Positions 17,232 through 26,404 of a stretch of 58,204 nt of DNA are shown one piece after another. The stretch spans positions 1 to 58,204 of the forward strand of contig JAJPJA010000025.1 of the NCBI GenBank assembly GCA_021324455.1, in the 5' to 3' direction. Below the pieces are notes generated by a model. That model searched no databases, had not been told where the DNA came from, and saw nothing but the letters and a program-made list of their open reading frames with translations. The position numbers and the translations under genes were made by a program. Source of the DNA: Pseudomonadota bacterium. GTDB taxonomy: Bacteria > Desulfobacterota > Binatia > Binatales > Binataceae. Position 1 is the first letter of the stretch; every line of letters begins with the position of its first letter.

Positions 17232-19379
17232 CTAATTCGCAGCAACCGGCGAGACTGCGACTGCCAGTGCGCCCATGCGCGGGATACCGCTGTAGGGATC
17301 GTAGTCCTCGTCCACCCGTGTCAACGCGTTGACGTTGGCGCCGTCCTTGCGCGGGTCGGGCGCTTCGCCGGGGTTTCTGCCGAAGCCATGGGTTAAGGAC
17401 ACCACGCCGGCCCGCAGTCCCTTGTCCTCCTGCACCACGCCGAGGATGGCGCCGTTGCGCGAGCGGATTTGCACCACGTCGCCGTTATCGAGGCCGAGGC
17501 GCTTGAGGTCGCCGGGATTCATGAACAGCGGATTGTACGGCACCCGCAGCACGCCGGGCGGGCGATACGCGGCGTTGGTGACGTTCTGCATCCGCCGCGG
17601 GATCAGCAAAAAGGGGAACTCGGCGCTGGTCTTGCGCCGCAAAATCGGGTCCTCCGATCTGATCACGGCCAGTTCATCCATCATCGCGGGGTTGGCCAGT
17701 TCCAGCCGCGCGGCGCAGCCGGGGTCGCGCGGCGCGACGATTTCACGCGCCTGGTCGAAGATATGCCCGTTGGGATACTGCTTGACTTCGGAGAGCGGGA
17801 CCGCGGATCCGATGCACAAATATTCGTAGAGGTCGTCAGTGGTCGGCTCGTGTTCCATATCGATGGGCGGCTTGCCCGCGCTGGGTTGCAGCTTCAGCCC
17901 CATCTTGCGCGCCATCCGATAGTAAATCTGCCAGCTATCGAGCACGTCCGCGCCCGGCGGCGGTTCGACCAATGCGGGCTGATAGGCGGCGTAAGGCTCG
18001 ACCCATCCATAGCCCGGATGGAGCAGGCTGGAAATTTCACCGACCATCGAAATGGCCGGGATCTCAAATCCCATTTTGGTCGCGATAACGTAGTGCGCCA
18101 TCCGCGCGGTGGGCGACATCTCGATATCATGCAGCACCAGCAGGTCGAGCGACTCCAGGGCGCGTTGGGTAAGCTCCTGCTGCGGCCAGGTCAGCATCGC
18201 ACCGCCATGCAGGAACAGGGCCCTGATTTGTCCTTCACCCGGCGTGAGAATCTCCTCCGCCAGCGCGCCCGCCGGCAAACCCGCCACCGATTGCTGCAGA
18301 CCGCGCACGCGCAGCTTCTCGCCGAACCCGACCGCGGGATACGGCGCGCGCGGCTGCGCCTTGAACCTGACGCGCGGGAGCAGCACATGAGGCTGGATCG
18401 CTTCCTGTCCGGCGCGCGCCCAGAACCCGCGCAGCGTCTGCAGGCATGCGACCAGGTAAGCGGTGAGCGTGCCGCGCGTGGCCATCGAGGGGCCCGTACC
18501 GGTGCCGAAGTCGCCGGCTTTGGCCTGACCGATGATGCGCGCGGCCTCGCGCAAATCGTCCTGGTCGATGCCCGCGCGATGGGCCACATAATCCGGCGTG
18601 AAGCGGCTGACCGCCTGCTCCAGCCGCTCCAACCCCTGCGCGTTGAGATCGACGAACTCGCGATTGACCCAGCCGTTGGCAATCACCAGATGGATCAGCC
18701 CCGCGATGATGACCGGATCCTCGCCCGGTATCGATTGCAGATGCACATGCGCCTTGCGCGCGGTCTCGGTGCGCCGCGGATCGATTACGATAAGCCGGGT
18801 TCCGTTCTTCAGCAGGGCCTTGAGTTGATCGCCAGGATTCTGGCCGAAGTACTGCTTGGAGATGATCGGATTGCCGCCGATCAGCATGAACACGTCCAGA
18901 TCTTCGGGGCGCATGCGCCCGCCCATCCAAACGCCGTGCAATGCATTGGCGATGTTGATTCCGGGCTGATCGAAGGTGGCGGCGCTGAATGACATGGGCG
19001 ATTTGATCGCGCGCAAAAAAGCGATCATCAGCGGCGCGCCGGCCGGCTGCTCCACGCTGGGACCGCCGATGAATCCCGCAACCGCGCGCGGCCCGTGCCG
19101 CGCTATGATCGCGGATACTTTGGCCGTGATCTCGTCGATCGCCTGATCGCTGCCGATCGGGATGAAGCTGCCGTCAGGCTGACGCTTGAGGCAATGGGTC
19201 AGGCGGCGGGGGTCGCGATGCATCGCGGGGAGCGCCCGGCCCTTGGGGCAGATGAAGCCGCCGTACAGCGGGGCGTTGTGGTTGCCCTCGACCCGGGTGA
19301 CGCGGCCGTCCTCGAGCGTCACTTCGATTGGGCAGTAGGCCGAGCAGGCTCTGCAGGTGGATGTCTTTATTTCAACCAC
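17232..19379 (-). CDS. Molybdopterin oxidoreductase (DMSO-reductase superfamily, bis-MGD)
   Basis: Large catalytic subunit of 715 residues. The N-terminal 4Fe-4S site is C9, C12, C16 and C44 (CRACSAYC ... CPKG). The molybdopterin core follows, with IGGNPIISKQYFGQNPGDQ and the C-terminal cofactor-binding domain near RVPYNPLFMNPGDLKRLGL. At the place where formate dehydrogenases have Cys or selenocysteine, this protein reads SAATFDQP (131-138), with no Cys, Sec or Ser at the ligand position that I can assign. No Tat or Sec signal, so probably cytoplasmic. No partner electron-transfer subunit is adjacent. Start GTG 19379 chosen because a GGGGAG Shine-Dalgarno precedes it; the frame further upstream has no family similarity. 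Confidence 0.88.
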   Translation of the reverse strand: MVEIKTSTCRACSAYCPIEVTLEDGRVTRVEGNHNAPLYGGFICPKGRALPAMHRDPRRLTHCLKRQPDGSFIPIGSDQAIDEITAKVSAIIARHGPRAVAGFIGGPSVEQPAGAPLMIAFLRAIKSPMSFSAATFDQPGINIANALHGVWMGGRMRPEDLDVFMLIGGNPIISKQYFGQNPGDQLKALLKNGTRLIVIDPRRTETARKAHVHLQSIPGEDPVIIAGLIHLVIANGWVNREFVDLNAQGLERLEQAVSRFTPDYVAHRAGIDQDDLREAARIIGQAKAGDFGTGTGPSMATRGTLTAYLVACLQTLRGFWARAGQEAIQPHVLLPRVRFKAQPRAPYPAVGFGEKLRVRGLQQSVAGLPAGALAEEILTPGEGQIRALFLHGGAMLTWPQQELTQRALESLDLLVLHDIEMSPTARMAHYVIATKMGFEIPAISMVGEISSLLHPGYGWVEPYAAYQPALVEPPPGADVLDSWQIYYRMARKMGLKLQPSAGKPPIDMEHEPTTDDLYEYLCIGSAVPLSEVKQYPNGHIFDQAREIVAPRDPGCAARLELANPAMMDELAVIRSEDPILRRKTSAEFPFLLIPRRMQNVTNAAYRPPGVLRVPYNPLFMNPGDLKRLGLDNGDVVQIRSRNGAILGVVQEDKGLRAGVVSLTHGFGRNPGEAPDPRKDGANVNALTRVDEDYDPYSGIPRMGALAVAVSPVAAN

Positions 19380-19383
19380 GGCC

Positions 19384-19389
19384 CTCCCC
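19384..19389 (-). promoter_or_regulatory. Shine-Dalgarno that fixes the GTG start of the Mo enzyme
   Basis: GGGGAG on the minus strand, 4-5 nt before GTG 19379. This supports the short N-terminus that begins just before the Fe-S cysteines. Confidence 0.5.
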
Positions 19390-19474
19390 GAATGCAGCAG
19401 CGCAGTTCCGGTCGTAGTCGAGTATCGTAATCCCCCGCCGCGACTGTCAATCGCGCTCCGGGTACGGCGCTGAC

Positions 19475-19516
19475 CGCCGCGGTTCAGAAGCCGCCAAATG
19501 GCGCGAAACCGCGGCG
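19475..19516. other. Hairpin in the divergent Mo-enzyme intergenic region
   Basis: Ten-base perfect arms at 19475-19484 (CGCCGCGGTT) and 19507-19516, with a 22-nt loop that itself contains GCC-AAAT-GGC. It lies about 95 bp upstream of the Mo-enzyme start and 115 bp upstream of the 2Fe-2S gene. No U-tract, so it is not an obvious terminator; an operator or leader structure is possible. Confidence 0.4.
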
Positions 19517-19630
19517 CTGCGGATTGTGGACTTGCCGGGCACTGACGGCGTACCTTCCAAAACACAACCATGCCGCCGCGCACGCGACACCCGCGGCGGC
19601 GTTGCTCCCTGAACGCACCCCGAGGTGATC

Positions 19631-20077
19631 ATGCCATACCAGATAAAGGTGAACGGAAAGCAGCACACCGTCGATGTGGACAGCGATACTCCTTTGCTGT
19701 GGGTGCTGCGCGACAATTTGGGCCTGACCGGCACCAAGTTCGGCTGCGGCATCTCGATGTGCGGGGCGTGCACGGTGCATCTCAACGGCAACGCCGCGCG
19801 CTCGTGCGTGACTCCGATCAGCAGCGTCGGCGGGGCGGAGGTTGTCACCATCGAAGGTCTGTCGCCCAATGGCAGCCACAAGGTGCAGCAGGCCTGGATT
19901 GCGGAGGACGTGCCGCAATGCGGCTACTGTCAGTCCGGCATGATCATGGCCGCGGCGGCGCTGCTGGCGCATACGCCGAAACCCACCGACGCGCAGATTG
20001 ACGCCGCCATCAGCAATATCTGCCGCTGCGGCACCTACCAGCGCATCCGCAAGGCGATTCATCGCGCCGCCGCATAG
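19631..20077 (+). CDS. iorA: 2Fe-2S subunit of isoquinoline 1-oxidoreductase-like hydroxylase
   Basis: Small electron-transfer subunit (148 residues) of a xanthine-oxidase-family molybdenum hydroxylase. The plant-type 2Fe-2S site has C39, C44, C47 and C59. The second cluster, in the alpha-helical domain, has C97/C100 and C131/C133 ([15 protein letters not shown]). These two clusters pass electrons from the molybdenum site of the next gene to an external acceptor. ATG 19631 was chosen over GTG 19625; GAGG lies just upstream. The stop is 11 bp before the large subunit, so they form an operon. The gene symbol is by family resemblance; the substrate may not be isoquinoline. Confidence 0.9.
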   Translation: MPYQIKVNGKQHTVDVDSDTPLLWVLRDNLGLTGTKFGCGISMCGACTVHLNGNAARSCVTPISSVGGAEVVTIEGLSPNGSHKVQQAWIAEDVPQCGYCQSGMIMAAAALLAHTPKPTDAQIDAAISNICRCGTYQRIRKAIHRAAA

Positions 20078-20088
20078 AGGAGTTCGCC

Positions 20089-22233
20089 ATGGCTTCCAGC
20101 CCCGTGCTTTCGCATCCTTTGAATCGGCGGCAGGTGCTCAAGGCCGGCGCCGCGGCGGCGGGCGGTTTGATGATCGCCGTCGCGATTGCGCCGCTGCGCG
20201 CCCGCGCCGCATCCGGCGCTCAGCCGCTGACCGCATTCCTGCGGATCGCGCCCGACGACACCGTGACCGTCATCCTGCCCAGTTCCGAGATGGGGCAGGG
20301 CGTGGCGACGTCGGAGCCGATGCTGGTCGCGGAGGAGTTGGAATGCGACTGGCGCAAGGTAAAGGTCGAGTTTGCGCCGGTCGATACGCCGTACGTCAAT
20401 CCGATGTTTCAAATTCAGGGCACCGGCGGCAGCACCAGCACGCGGGCCTTCTTCGTGCCGCTGCGGCAGGCGGGCGCGGCGGCGCGCGAGATGCTGCTGC
20501 GCGCGGCGGCGTCGCAGTGGGGCGTGCCGGTGGCGCAGTGCACGGCCGCCGACGGCCGTATTACGCATCCCGGCGGCAAAAGCGCAACTTATGGCGCGCT
20601 GGCCGCTGCCGCCGCCAAACTTCCGGTCCCCGCCCACGTTCCGCTCAAGCCGCGCAGCCAATGGAAATTGATCGGCCAGCCCACACCGCGGCTGGATACG
20701 CCGCCCAAAGTGGATGGCAGCGCGATTTACGGAATCGACGTGCGCGTGCCCGGGATGCTGGTCGGCGTAATCGCTCAATCTCCGGTCTTCGGCGGCAAGC
20801 TCAAAGCCGTCGATGAAAGGCCCGCGATGGCGGTGCGGGGTGTCAGGCAAGTGGTCAAGCTGCCCGACGCCGTGGTGGTGGTCGGCGACGGCTATTGGCC
20901 GGCGAAAAAAGGCCTGACCGCGCTGAAGCCGCAGTGGGACGAAGGCGCGGGCGCCGCGCTCGACAGCCAACAAATCGACAAAATTCAGCGCCAGGCGCTG
21001 GCGGCTCGCGGCTATGTGGCGGAGGAGAGCGGCGACGCGGCGGCGGCGCTGCGCCAATCAGCCAGAACTATCGACGTGACCTACAGCGTTCCGTACCTGG
21101 CGCATGCCACGATGGAGCCGATGAACGCCGCCGCGTACCTGCGTCCGGGGGGCGGCGAGGTCTGGGTCGGCACGCAGATGCAGGAGATGGCGCAGGAGGC
21201 GGCGGGCCATATCTTCGGCAGCCAGCAGGTTAACATCAACACCACTTATTTGGGCGGCGGTTTCGGCCGCCGCAGCGAACTCGATACCGTCCGCGCGGCG
21301 GCCGCAGTCGCCAAAGAAGTAGGCAAACCCGTCAAGCTGATCTGGTCGCGCGAGGAAGACATCCAGCACGATTTCTACCGCCCGGTCTCGCGCGCGCGCA
21401 TGCGAGCCGGTCTGGACCGGAGCGGAAAGGTCACGGCGTGGGACATCAGGATCGCATCGCCCTCGATTATGGCCCGGCTGTTTCCGCAGCGCGTGCAGCA
21501 TCGCTTCGATTCCAGCTCGGTGGAGGGCGCGGTCAAATCGCCCTACGCGCCGGCGCATCGGCGGATCGAATACGTGATGACGGACATCGGCGTGCCGGTA
21601 GGTTTCTGGCGTTCGGTGGGCAACAGCATTTCCGGATTCTACGTCGAGGGACTGGTCGATGAACTGGCGCATGCCGCCGGGCGCGACCCCTATGTGTTCC
21701 GGCGCGACTTGCTCGCGCAACATCCCCGAGAGCGGGCCGTGCTGGAACGGGCGGCGGCGATGGCGCATTGGGACAAGCCGCCGCCCGCTGGCCATTACCG
21801 GGGTATCGCGATGCATCCGTCGTTCGGATCGATGGTCGCCGAAGTGGTGGAAATTTCCATCGGCAATGACGGCCTGCGGGTGCATCGCGTGGACTGTGCG
21901 GTCGATTGCGGCATCGCCGTCAATCCCGCCACGATTGCGGCGCAGATGGAAAGCGGCATCGTGTTTGGTCTGACCGCGGCGTTGTTCGGCGAAATCACCA
22001 TCGAGCGCGGCCGCGTCAAGCAGTCGAATTTCGATAACTATCCGATGCTGGAAATGGGGCAGATGCCGGCGATCGAAGTATCGGTGATGCAGACCGGCGG
22101 CAAGCTCGGCGGTATCGGCGAACCTGGAACCCCGCCCATCGCACCGGCGTTGGTCAACGCCATCTTCGCCGCGACCGGCAAACGTTTGCGCACGCTGCCG
22201 GTGATGAAGTCCGGCCTCCGCATCGCCGGATAA
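20089..22233 (+). CDS. iorB: Molybdenum subunit of isoquinoline 1-oxidoreductase-like hydroxylase
   Basis: Catalytic subunit of 714 residues in the IorB branch of the xanthine dehydrogenase family. The Tat signal NRRQVLKAG (Arg13-Arg14) indicates export after cofactor insertion, with the 2Fe-2S subunit carried along. Cofactor-binding wording includes [24 protein letters not shown] and [10 protein letters not shown]; the catalytic base region is [12 protein letters not shown]. The enzymes hydroxylate N-heterocycles or oxidise aldehydes and pass electrons to quinone or cytochrome c. No cytochrome subunit or XdhC maturation gene is adjacent. GAGGAG precedes ATG 20089. Substrate not readable. Confidence 0.92.
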   Translation: MASSPVLSHPLNRRQVLKAGAAAAGGLMIAVAIAPLRARAASGAQPLTAFLRIAPDDTVTVILPSSEMGQGVATSEPMLVAEELECDWRKVKVEFAPVDTPYVNPMFQIQGTGGSTSTRAFFVPLRQAGAAAREMLLRAAASQWGVPVAQCTAADGRITHPGGKSATYGALAAAAAKLPVPAHVPLKPRSQWKLIGQPTPRLDTPPKVDGSAIYGIDVRVPGMLVGVIAQSPVFGGKLKAVDERPAMAVRGVRQVVKLPDAVVVVGDGYWPAKKGLTALKPQWDEGAGAALDSQQIDKIQRQALAARGYVAEESGDAAAALRQSARTIDVTYSVPYLAHATMEPMNAAAYLRPGGGEVWVGTQMQEMAQEAAGHIFGSQQVNINTTYLGGGFGRRSELDTVRAAAAVAKEVGKPVKLIWSREEDIQHDFYRPVSRARMRAGLDRSGKVTAWDIRIASPSIMARLFPQRVQHRFDSSSVEGAVKSPYAPAHRRIEYVMTDIGVPVGFWRSVGNSISGFYVEGLVDELAHAAGRDPYVFRRDLLAQHPRERAVLERAAAMAHWDKPPPAGHYRGIAMHPSFGSMVAEVVEISIGNDGLRVHRVDCAVDCGIAVNPATIAAQMESGIVFGLTAALFGEITIERGRVKQSNFDNYPMLEMGQMPAIEVSVMQTGGKLGGIGEPGTPPIAPALVNAIFAATGKRLRTLPVMKSGLRIAG

Positions 22234-22332
22234 TCTGCAAAGCTCCGCGCATCGGTAATGTAGGGTTATAGCGGCGTCCCGGAACTCCCGGTTCCGAACA
22301 GCAGTTGCGGCCGCCGGCTGCAATTAAAAAAG

Positions 22333-22360
22333 AAGGCCGCACCAGGATTTGTGCGGCCTT
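22333..22360 (-). terminator. Intrinsic terminator for the secreted Gly-rich gene
   Basis: Perfect 10-bp arms AAGGCCGCAC (22333-22342) and GTGCGGCCTT (22351-22360) with an 8-nt loop. On the minus strand it is followed by CTTTTTTAATTG, a good U-tract. It sits 35-62 bp beyond the stop of the 22395 gene. Confidence 0.9.
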
Positions 22361-22394
22361 TGGCGAACAGAGTGATTGGCCTGCGCAGCCGCGC

Positions 22395-22793
22395 TTACGG
22401 CGCGCCGCCGCCCGCGGCGCCGGTGCCGCTCGGAGCGCCTGCCGCACCTGAGGAACCCATCGAACCTGAAGTCGTTCCGCTTGCGCCCATCGAGGTCCCG
22501 CTCGATCCCGTGCCCGCCGCTCCACTGCCGGTTGCACCCGTGTTGCCGTAGGTGCCGACCGCACCGGTACCGGTGTTGTTCTGCTGGGTGATGTCCTGGT
22601 TGTTGGGTTGCGCGGCAGTGTTGCCGGCGCCCGAATTGGGCATCGTCGGACCGCTGGCTGAATTGGCATAGCCGGAACCGGTATTTGGACTTGTACCCAT
22701 CGCGCCGCCCGGACCGGTCTGAGCGCCGGCCGCGGCAGCGAACGCCAAAGCGCCGGCCAAACCTGCCATCTTCAGTGCTGTGGTTATTTTCAT
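22395..22793 (-). CDS. Secreted Gly/Ser/Thr/Asn-rich low-complexity protein
   Basis: Unrecognised family. The 132-residue product has a clear Sec signal (MKITTALKMAGLAGALAFAAAAGAQ), then an almost entirely low-complexity mature part built of G, S, T, A, N and P, with repeated GASGT, GSSG and TGAxGSGAAG units. No cysteine or charged cluster. Start ATG 22793 with AGGAG 7 nt upstream. It lies 101 bp downstream of the KGG stress gene on the same strand and is closed by an intrinsic terminator, so the two are probably cotranscribed. A disordered periplasmic or surface protein made under stress is a reasonable guess; nothing more can be said. Confidence 0.7.
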   Translation of the reverse strand: MKITTALKMAGLAGALAFAAAAGAQTGPGGAMGTSPNTGSGYANSASGPTMPNSGAGNTAAQPNNQDITQQNNTGTGAVGTYGNTGATGSGAAGTGSSGTSMGASGTTSGSMGSSGAAGAPSGTGAAGGGAP

Positions 22794-22894
22794 GCTGATT
22801 CTCCTCGCTGGGTGAGTTGAAAAAAGCGGGTAGGGCATTGTCGCGGCGGCGGTGAATGCCGCTCCGCCAGGGCCTGCCGATGCCCGCTCGCGGG

Positions 22895-23143
22895 CTATTC
22901 CTGCGGGGTGGAGGGCGGCTGGCTGCTCGTGCTGCCGGTCTGCTCCGGCTCGCCGGCACTCTGAGTGCGATTGCGATGGGAGCGCTCGCCGCCTTTGCGG
23001 CCGGCCTCGCGCGCTTCCTCGGAAGTGAACTCATGCGCGGTGCCCTTTTGATGCGCCGCGCGGCCACCTTTGCTGGCGATTTCACGCTGCTTCTCAGCGC
23101 TCATTCGCGCAAAGCCCCGGTTAGAGGTGCCCCTATCCGCCAT
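22895..23143 (-). CDS. KGG-motif general stress protein (PF10685 type)
   Basis: Short hydrophilic protein (82 residues) with two KGG repeats: REIASKGGRAAHQKG and REAGRKGGERSHRN, preceded by RGFARMSAEKQREIA. This is the GsiB/YciG-type stress-induced family, intrinsically disordered and linked to desiccation and starvation tolerance. The tail is Ser/Thr/Gln/Pro-rich. AGGAG precedes ATG 23143. About 43 nt upstream is a TGAAC-N16-CGTT element that resembles promoters of the EcfG general stress sigma factor. Probably the first gene of a two-gene unit with the Gly-rich secreted protein. Confidence 0.85.
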   Translation of the reverse strand: MADRGTSNRGFARMSAEKQREIASKGGRAAHQKGTAHEFTSEEAREAGRKGGERSHRNRTQSAGEPEQTGSTSSQPPSTPQE

Positions 23144-23554
23144 GATGATTCTCCTGACAATTTGTGATGCTGTTGGCGTTGCGATAACGACGCCGCAAGC
23201 TGAAGGTTCAATTTGTGTGCCGCCCGATAATCGCGGCGTCAGACAGGAGAACTGCCGTTACATCCTGCGCCAGAATCTCGCAATAACTGGCTCGGGCGGA
23301 CTTGGGCGCGGCGCCAAAGCGGCGTGGAAGAATTACGCAGCCCGGTAAGACATAGTTACAACTGTGCGGCCCGGGTTTCAGGCAGCTCGAGTAGCCGTCC
23401 GATTCCGAGCCGTCAGTTTTGCCTGCCGGCATGAAAATTCTGCGCGGCGCAGACGCCATTGGTCCCGGGCCTGACCTGTCCGGGCTTCGGACCGGGCCAG
23501 CAAGCCGAAAACGCCGCTGCAATCAGACTCTGCGGAAGTAAGGATGCGTCAGAG
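23144..23554. other. Intergenic region (411 bp)
   Basis: Between the KGG gene start and the cupin gene stop, both on the minus strand. Apart from the candidate stress promoter at 23186-23210, I see no convincing gene, tRNA or terminator. A short open frame on the minus strand (23208-23522) has no recognisable content and is probably chance. Confidence 0.5.
23186..23210 (-). promoter_or_regulatory. Candidate stress (EcfG-like) promoter
   Basis: On the minus strand TGAAC (23210-23206), 16 bp, then CGTT (23189-23186), against the alphaproteobacterial general stress consensus GGAAC-N16/17-CGTT: one mismatch. It precedes a stress-protein gene by a plausible distance. The organism may not use EcfG, so this is tentative. 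Confidence 0.3.
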
Positions 23555-24310
23555 TCAGTCGGCGACGCTCTTGACGTCGTCCAATGCCTTACCCCCGTAC
23601 GACCGGGCCGCGTCGTGGTCAAACGTGAGTACGATAAAGGTTGCCCCATTGCGGCCGCCGACCAGGGGCGTTTCAGGCTCGCTTCCCTGCACGAAGCGCA
23701 GGGCCTGGGGCCCGAGTTGCCGGTCGCCGGCCATGGCCGAGCCGTCGAGTATCAGCTCGTAGCGGCCGTAGAGCGGGGCCGAACCGCTGAAACTGGCACC
23801 GGGAGGGCATTCGATAATCTGCGCGCAGACGCCGCCGTTGTCGGCCAGAAGGGTCTTGCAGCTTCCGCCGTTGGGCAGCGCCTGCGATTGCGCCTCGCGC
23901 GCGCAGCCTTCCAGTTCGCGTCCGCTGGAATTGATCATTTTGCGCGCTTGCCTGTCGCTCATCGGCGCGTATCCCGCCGGCTTGGCGTGCAGGATGAGCA
24001 TGCTGTGATCGGCGTCGGGCTTGAACGGTCCGTAGGGAACGTCATGGTCGGTGTAATGAACGCTGATCGCTTCCATGCGCCGGTCGCTGAACTGCATCGA
24101 TCCCTCGAGCAGCAACTGGAACTGCGCGGCGTGATGGAAATGCGGCGGCACGTCCATCCCCGGCAGCCGCACCTGCATCGCTTCGGGACCGTCGGCGCCG
24201 CCGTCCACGCAGATGCGGTACTGGTAGCTGCGGCCGCCTTCCTCAGCCTGCTTCCACGCAATGCGGCTCAAATCCACCACGATGTCGCGTTTTGGCGATG
24301 ACGTTTCCAT
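23555..24310 (-). CDS. Cupin-like protein
   Basis: A 251-residue protein with a probable double-cupin layout. The first half has PPHFHHAAQFQLLLEGSMQF with H57, H59 and H60 as likely metal ligands. The second half (CPPGASFSGSAPLYGRYELILDGSA) resembles a second cupin core without the histidine pair. Start ATG 24310 with GAGG upstream. Divergent from the D-aminoacylase-like gene, 173 bp apart. Cupins of this kind act as dioxygenases, isomerases or sensors of small acids; which applies here cannot be told. Confidence 0.7.
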   Translation of the reverse strand: METSSPKRDIVVDLSRIAWKQAEEGGRSYQYRICVDGGADGPEAMQVRLPGMDVPPHFHHAAQFQLLLEGSMQFSDRRMEAISVHYTDHDVPYGPFKPDADHSMLILHAKPAGYAPMSDRQARKMINSSGRELEGCAREAQSQALPNGGSCKTLLADNGGVCAQIIECPPGASFSGSAPLYGRYELILDGSAMAGDRQLGPQALRFVQGSEPETPLVGGRNGATFIVLTFDHDAARSYGGKALDDVKSVAD

Positions 24311-24483
24311 GAGGTCCTCCGCTACCGTTTTGCGCCATCGAGACCGCTGCGGTCAAGCATGACTGAAGGCGCATCGGGCCGGCGTCAGGGCCGGGAACGG
24401 GCGTTCAATTTTCTTTTGACTTTTCCGCCCGAAGCTGCGAAAAGGAAAATAAGGCGACGTCACAACCATGAGGACATACGCTT

Positions 24484-26184
24484 ATGCCGGAATTTGATTT
24501 GGTGGTCAAAAACGGAATGATCGTCGACGGCACCCGCGCTCCGCGTTTTCGCGGCGACGTCGGCATCGCCAACGGGCGTGTCGCCCGCGTCGGGCGCATC
24601 GCTAACCATCAGGGCGCCAGGGTCATCGACGCCGGCGGCCTGATCGTCGCGCCCGGCTTTATCGACCTGCATACCCATTACGACGCCCAGATTTTCTGGG
24701 ATCCGTACCTCACCATCTCGAGCTGGCACGGGATCACGTCGGTCGTGATCGGCAACTGCGGCTTCGGCTTCGCGCCGGTCAAACCGCACGACCGCGAGCG
24801 CGCGATGCTCACGATGGTGCGCACCGAGGCGATTCCGCTGCGCGCGATGCAGGCGGCGATGACTTGGGATTGGGAGACCTATCCGCAATTCCTCAACACG
24901 CTGGAGCGCCTGCCCAAGGGCGTCAACATCCTGCCCTACGTGCCGATGAATCCGCTGCTCAATTACGTCATGGGTATCGAGGACGCCAAGAGCGGCCGGA
25001 TGCCGACCGAGGCCGAGCATGCGCAGATGCGCCGCATCCTGGACGAGGCGATGGACGCCGGCGCGCACGGATGGTCCGCGCAGCGCTTGCTGCCCGACGG
25101 CCCTTCCTCCGTGCAGCGCGACTACGACGGCTCGCCCATGAACACCGACATCATGCATGACGAGACCTGTTTGGAGATGGCGCGGGTGCTGGGCGCGCGC
25201 GGCGACGGCTTCCAGGAACTGACGCTGGTGGGCAAGGATCCGAAGATCGACGCGCTGCATTACGAGAAGATCGCCGAACTCAGCGGACGCCCGATCATGT
25301 TCGAAGCGGTGTCCAGCCAGGATCGCTTCCCCCATCGCCATCGCAACCAGATCCGATGGCTGGAGAGCTGCCGCCAGCGCGGACTGCCGGTCTTCGGTCA
25401 GGCCATCACCACCGACGCCGGACTGAGCTTCACCTTCGAGGATTGGAACCTGTTCGACGACTCCGACGCGTGGCGCGAGGCGACGCTCGGCACCGTTTTG
25501 GAGCGCAAGGAAAAGCTGGGCGATCCGCGCCGGCGTCAGGCCCTGAAGGATCAGATGCCGCGCGAGAGCCTGATCAGCTACTTCGACCAGATCATCATCA
25601 CCGAATGCATCAAGGCCGTAAACAAGCCCCTGGAAGGGCTCACTATGGGCGAGGCGTCCAGGCGCACCGGCAAGCATATGGTCGATGTGATGCTCGATCT
25701 GGCCGTCTCGGAGGACCTCAAGACCGAATTCTTCGCCCCCGCCATCAACCGCGACATGTCGCTGATGAAAGAGGTGATTGACTATCCGTATCTTACCTTC
25801 GGCGTCAGCGACGGCGGCGCGCATACCAAGTTCCTGACCGCGGGCCGCTACCCGACCGAAGCGATCGCGAAGTACTGCCGCGACTTCGGCTGGCTTTCGC
25901 TTGAAGACATTCACTGGCGGCTGTCGGCGCTGCCCGCCTTCTGCGCCGGCTTCCGCGATCGCGGGATGCTGCGCGAGGGCGCGCCCGCCGACATCGTGAT
26001 CTACGATCTCGACCAACTGGCGGTGCGGCCGATCGAAATCCTGCACGATCTGCCGGGCAACGAATGGCGCCGCGTCCAGCGTTCCGACGGCTATAAATGG
26101 ATGATCGTCAACGGCGAGGTCACCTTCGAGGGCGAGCGCTGCACCGGCGCGACCCCGGGCAAGCTGCTGCGCCACGGCCACTAG
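24484..26184 (+). CDS. Amidohydrolase of the D-aminoacylase / N-acyl-D-amino-acid deacylase type
   Basis: Metal hydrolase of 566 residues in the amidohydrolase-3 branch. It has the N-terminal beta-sandwich (DLVVKNGMIVDGT), the barrel HxH motif GFIDLHTHYDAQ, the Cys-containing NCGFGFAP that D-aminoacylases use as a metal ligand, and the late GVSDGGAHTKF aspartate. The C-terminal sandwich closes with ADIVIYDLDQL. The family hydrolyses N-acyl-D-amino acids, but many members in catabolic loci act on other amides. ATG 24484 has GAGGACA upstream. A strong terminator follows at 26204-26247, so it is monocistronic. Confidence 0.85.
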   Translation: MPEFDLVVKNGMIVDGTRAPRFRGDVGIANGRVARVGRIANHQGARVIDAGGLIVAPGFIDLHTHYDAQIFWDPYLTISSWHGITSVVIGNCGFGFAPVKPHDRERAMLTMVRTEAIPLRAMQAAMTWDWETYPQFLNTLERLPKGVNILPYVPMNPLLNYVMGIEDAKSGRMPTEAEHAQMRRILDEAMDAGAHGWSAQRLLPDGPSSVQRDYDGSPMNTDIMHDETCLEMARVLGARGDGFQELTLVGKDPKIDALHYEKIAELSGRPIMFEAVSSQDRFPHRHRNQIRWLESCRQRGLPVFGQAITTDAGLSFTFEDWNLFDDSDAWREATLGTVLERKEKLGDPRRRQALKDQMPRESLISYFDQIIITECIKAVNKPLEGLTMGEASRRTGKHMVDVMLDLAVSEDLKTEFFAPAINRDMSLMKEVIDYPYLTFGVSDGGAHTKFLTAGRYPTEAIAKYCRDFGWLSLEDIHWRLSALPAFCAGFRDRGMLREGAPADIVIYDLDQLAVRPIEILHDLPGNEWRRVQRSDGYKWMIVNGEVTFEGERCTGATPGKLLRHGH

Positions 26185-26203
26185 CCCGCGACTGACCAAT
26201 CGC

Positions 26204-26247
26204 GCAAGTCCTCTCCCTGCCCGACCCATGGCGGGGAGAGGACTTGC
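26204..26247 (+). terminator. Intrinsic terminator after the D-aminoacylase-like gene
   Basis: Perfect 14-bp arms GCAAGTCCTCTCCC (26204-26217) and its complement (26234-26247), 16-nt loop, followed by ATTTTGTT. It starts 20 bp after the stop. Confidence 0.85.
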
Positions 26248-26404
26248 ATTTTGTTGCTGAATCCGGGACGTACAACCGGAATCGGAATTCTGTCTCAGTG
26301 CGCGTCGCCGCCGCAAATCGCGGTTGGGCGGGAAAACACCTCAACGGTTTCCAAAATTTCCACTGCGATGCTACTTACTGACGGCGGCAGGAGGATTCGC
26401 ATCG

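Noticed and set aside
17469..18992. Long open frame on the plus strand inside the Mo-enzyme gene
   Set aside because: The minus strand encodes a conserved molybdoenzyme with Fe-S cysteines; the plus-strand product has no family features.
23208..23522. Small open frame in the spacer upstream of the KGG gene
   Set aside because: No Shine-Dalgarno, no domain and no signal peptide; its composition looks like non-coding DNA.
24460..26316. Very long open frame on the minus strand across the D-aminoacylase-like gene
   Set aside because: The plus-strand gene has all catalytic motifs and a terminator; the antisense product is His/Gln/Arg-rich and unrecognisable.
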